This document shows positions 21,508-23,277 of a stretch of 23,277 nucleotides of DNA, one piece after another. The first letter of the stretch is position 1. Each line of letters opens with the position of its first letter. The DNA is from an uncultured Prevotella sp. (GTDB taxonomy: Bacteria > Bacteroidota > Bacteroidia > Bacteroidales > Bacteroidaceae). The stretch lies in assembly GCA_905202125.1 (NCBI GenBank), contig CAJKQX010000038.1, forward strand, positions 1-23,277. Direction: 5' to 3'. The position numbers were made by a program, and so were the translations under genes. The notes beneath the pieces are model-generated. The model was not told the origin of the DNA. It saw only the letters and a program-made list of their open reading frames with translations, and did not search any database.

Positions 21508-22567
21508 CATCCTGCACAGGACGCTGGCTGAGGACTGGCAGGACTATCTTGACGAGTTTTCCGAACTTACCGGCAGGCATATTGTCGCCAATGCGCAGAA
21601 ATACAGCGACTCGGAAAGCCAGACAGGAGTGAACATCTACGATTTCTCCACGGACTGTTTCAACAGCCAGATAGCCGACTTGGGTGAAGACCATGACATC
21701 CGCATCGCATGCTGCGCCGCCCTCTCAGATCTGACAGACAAACTGTATGCGCTGAACGAAAGTCTGGAGCGCAATTTCTCTCCCCAGCAACTCGCCCGTC
21801 TTACAGAGCGCATCCTTATAGAAAGGGAATACGGCGGAAAGGATATCAGCAAGAGAGTGCACACGGAGATAGCGCAATGGAACAACGCCACTCCCGACGA
21901 TGAGATAGACAACGGGCGCACCGAGGAAATGCAGAAGGCATACAACAACATCGTGGAGATGAAGTTCCGTCGCAATTTCCAGGACTACATAAAGAACTTT
22001 ACCCCAGACATCGACCAGAAAAAGAGTGCCATCGGGAAATTCCTTTTCCATTGTCGTGGCGATATCACAGTGTCCGAACTCCAGGATTTCATGGCCAACC
22101 TGTTCCGCATCATCCATCACCGCAAGGACCAGTTGAAGGATATGGAGGAGCCCCCTGCCGGTGAGAGTCCCTCCGTACAGGAAACGGTGGTGGCTACCCC
22201 AGACATATACCTCAGCGAGAAGCTGTCATCCTCCCGTGAGGCAAAACGCCTCTTCTTTAGTCTGTTGTCCAATGCCGGCCCATACATCTGCCGTCAGCTC
22301 ACATTTGAGCAGAAGAAGGACGCTTCCGTTCGTAAGTACGAAGGCTGGTCGTGGCGGCATCTCAAGCAGGCATTCACCAGGCTTGGACTCATTGAGGCAG
22401 GTCTTTCAGACAAAGACTTCTTCAAGCTCCTCAGCATGGCTCTTCCCGGCCGTACCTGTTCAAGCATCTCACAGGGATATTACCGCACGAAGCACGACCC
22501 GAAAGACGGAATTACGGAGAAGGTCGTGGAGGAGTTCCGGACTGTGGCGGAGATGATGGGGAGGTAA
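21508..22567 (+). pseudogene. Hypothetical protein, N-terminus lost at the IS66 end
   Basis: An open frame begins directly at the outer edge of the IS66 right end: after the in-frame TGA at 21497-21499, the first genuine codons follow 21508. It runs 350 codons to 22567. The sequence is soluble, helical and charged (TLAEDWQDYLDEFSELTGRH at the start; WSWRHLKQAFTRLGLIEAGL near the end). I do not recognise the family; it resembles proteins of Bacteroidetes mobile elements only in general character. A GTG at 21629 could still start a 312-residue product. The C-terminus seems complete, as the frame ends 26 bases before the IS4 element. Confidence 0.65.
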
Positions 22568-22592
22568 TGTAAACTATATAAAATTATCACTA

Positions 22593-23222
22593 CTGTCCAC
22601 TAAAAATGGACGTGGTTAAAAATTAAATAAATTCGGTTCACTTGAGCCATAGAGGTCTTTGACATTCTTGAAATTCGATTTGTCGAACAGGTCGCGGAGA
22701 TGTGTTTTGTCGGTCAGCGAGATTCCAAGAATCTGAAGTATTTCGTAGATGCTTCGCTTCAGCTTCATATCGTGTTGCACTATTGCCACCAGACAATAAG
22801 TGATTATGGCACAATAGATTTGAATGCGTACAGCATTCTCAGATGTACCCCAGAACTTCTTTATCTTAAGGTGCTGTTTTATCCATTTGAAGAACAACTC
22901 AACACTCCAACGGTTGCGGTAAAGGAGAGATATCAACTCAGCCGAAGCCTCAAGATTGTTTGTTAGGAAGATGTATTGGGTGCCGTCCTCTGGGTCGATG
23001 ACTATGACTTTGCGCAGCTCTTCGGGATAGTTCTTGGAACTTTTATATCCAGTAAAAGTGCCGATTTCATCCGATACAACACCATTCGGGAGTCTTCGTT
23101 TCCATGTTCTCGGCTTCATGCGCACATTGGTTTTTGCCCTTACAACGAAAAATGCCTTGATACGATGAATCGTGTATAGGTTGGAAAAATCATTGTAGCC
23201 GCGGTCGAAAATGTAATGCGCA
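22593..23222 (-). mobile_element. IS4-family insertion sequence, 5' part cut off
   Basis: The element end near 22593 carries a short palindrome, GTCCA-CTAAAAA-TGGAC-like, just after the transposase stop. The other end is absent because IS66-type sequence starts at 23223. Ends and target duplication cannot be fixed from the window. Confidence 0.65.
22616..23222 (-). pseudogene. IS4-family transposase, N-terminal part missing
   Basis: About 202 residues remain. YIFDRGYNDFSNLY holds the second catalytic Asp, and YRNRWSVELFFKWIKQHLKI holds the catalytic Glu in the Y-(2)-R-(3)-E-(6)-K signature of IS4 transposases. The first Asp and everything before it are missing. The frame enters from the IS66-type end at 23223-23242, where an in-frame TGA closes it, so the GTG at 23228-23230 is only an accidental start. 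The gene is inactive as seen. Confidence 0.85.
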
Positions 23223-23277
23223 GTAAGCACTCAAATTAGGGCTTAAATTAGAAAGAAGTATCTTTGCTGCCGAACTA
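23223..23277 (+). mobile_element. Left end of a second IS66-family element (runs off the window)
   Basis: GTAAGCACTCAAATTAGGGC starts with the GTAA typical of IS66 ends and matches the end of the relic at 21488-21507. A promoter -7 box TATCTTTG (23259-23266) points inward, as expected for the start of an IS66 tnpA transcript. The rest lies outside the window. Confidence 0.65.

Noticed and set aside
1..23277. CRISPR arrays, tRNA or rRNA genes
   Set aside because: No regularly spaced repeat series and no cloverleaf or rRNA-like sequence was seen on either strand.

Overview
The window comes from a Bacteroidales-type chromosome. The evidence is the Bacteroidetes promoter form TAnnTTTG in front of many genes (for example at 6045, 9207 and 9157 on the minus strand), a DUF4301 protein, a UpxY-type NusG paralogue, and a Bacteroidales cassette of VirE, DUF4248, HU, 'smalltalk' and amidase genes. 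The genus cannot be fixed from sequence alone; a Prevotella- or Muribaculaceae-like organism is a guess.

Layout. (1) 1-4362 is accessory. It holds a frameshifted small gene, a rhodanese-domain lipoprotein followed at once by a MACPF (perforin-like) lipoprotein, and a dispersed palindromic repeat. It ends with an AbiF/Abi_2-type HEPN abortive-infection gene, broken by one frameshift, preceded by its own promoter and a roughly 50-nt terminator-ended RNA. (2) 4363-13006 is mostly core: DUF4301; a RelA-like (p)ppGpp enzyme with a degenerate hydrolase motif; a 175-bp MITE-like insertion exactly at the relA stop codon; a TetR regulator divergent from malic enzyme (maeB); then ispE and a Nudix hydrolase in one operon. 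(3) 13007-20500 is a surface-polysaccharide-type regulatory island. A second copy of the dispersed repeat comes first, then a tyrosine recombinase and perfect 25-bp inverted repeats around a 209-bp segment. The only good promoter box in that segment faces away from the upxY-like gene downstream, so this looks like a phase-variable switch drawn in the OFF state. Convergent to upxY is the VirE-DUF4248-HU-smalltalk-amidase cassette. No polysaccharide biosynthesis genes are visible. (4) 20500-23277 is a graveyard of mobile DNA: an internally deleted IS66 relic, an open reading frame that lost its N-terminus at the IS66 end, and an IS4-family transposase cut by the end of a second IS66-family element.

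How parts work together. The recombinase probably flips the promoter segment and so decides whether the antiterminator UpxY is made. HU, smalltalk and amidase share a promoter near 17071. AbiF and its upstream RNA resemble known AbiF/ncRNA loci, here with the toxin-like gene inactivated. The strongest leads are the invertible switch with an orphan UpxY, the AbiF RNA locus, the MACPF/rhodanese pair, the MITE-like element at relA, and the uncharacterised dispersed palindromic repeat.
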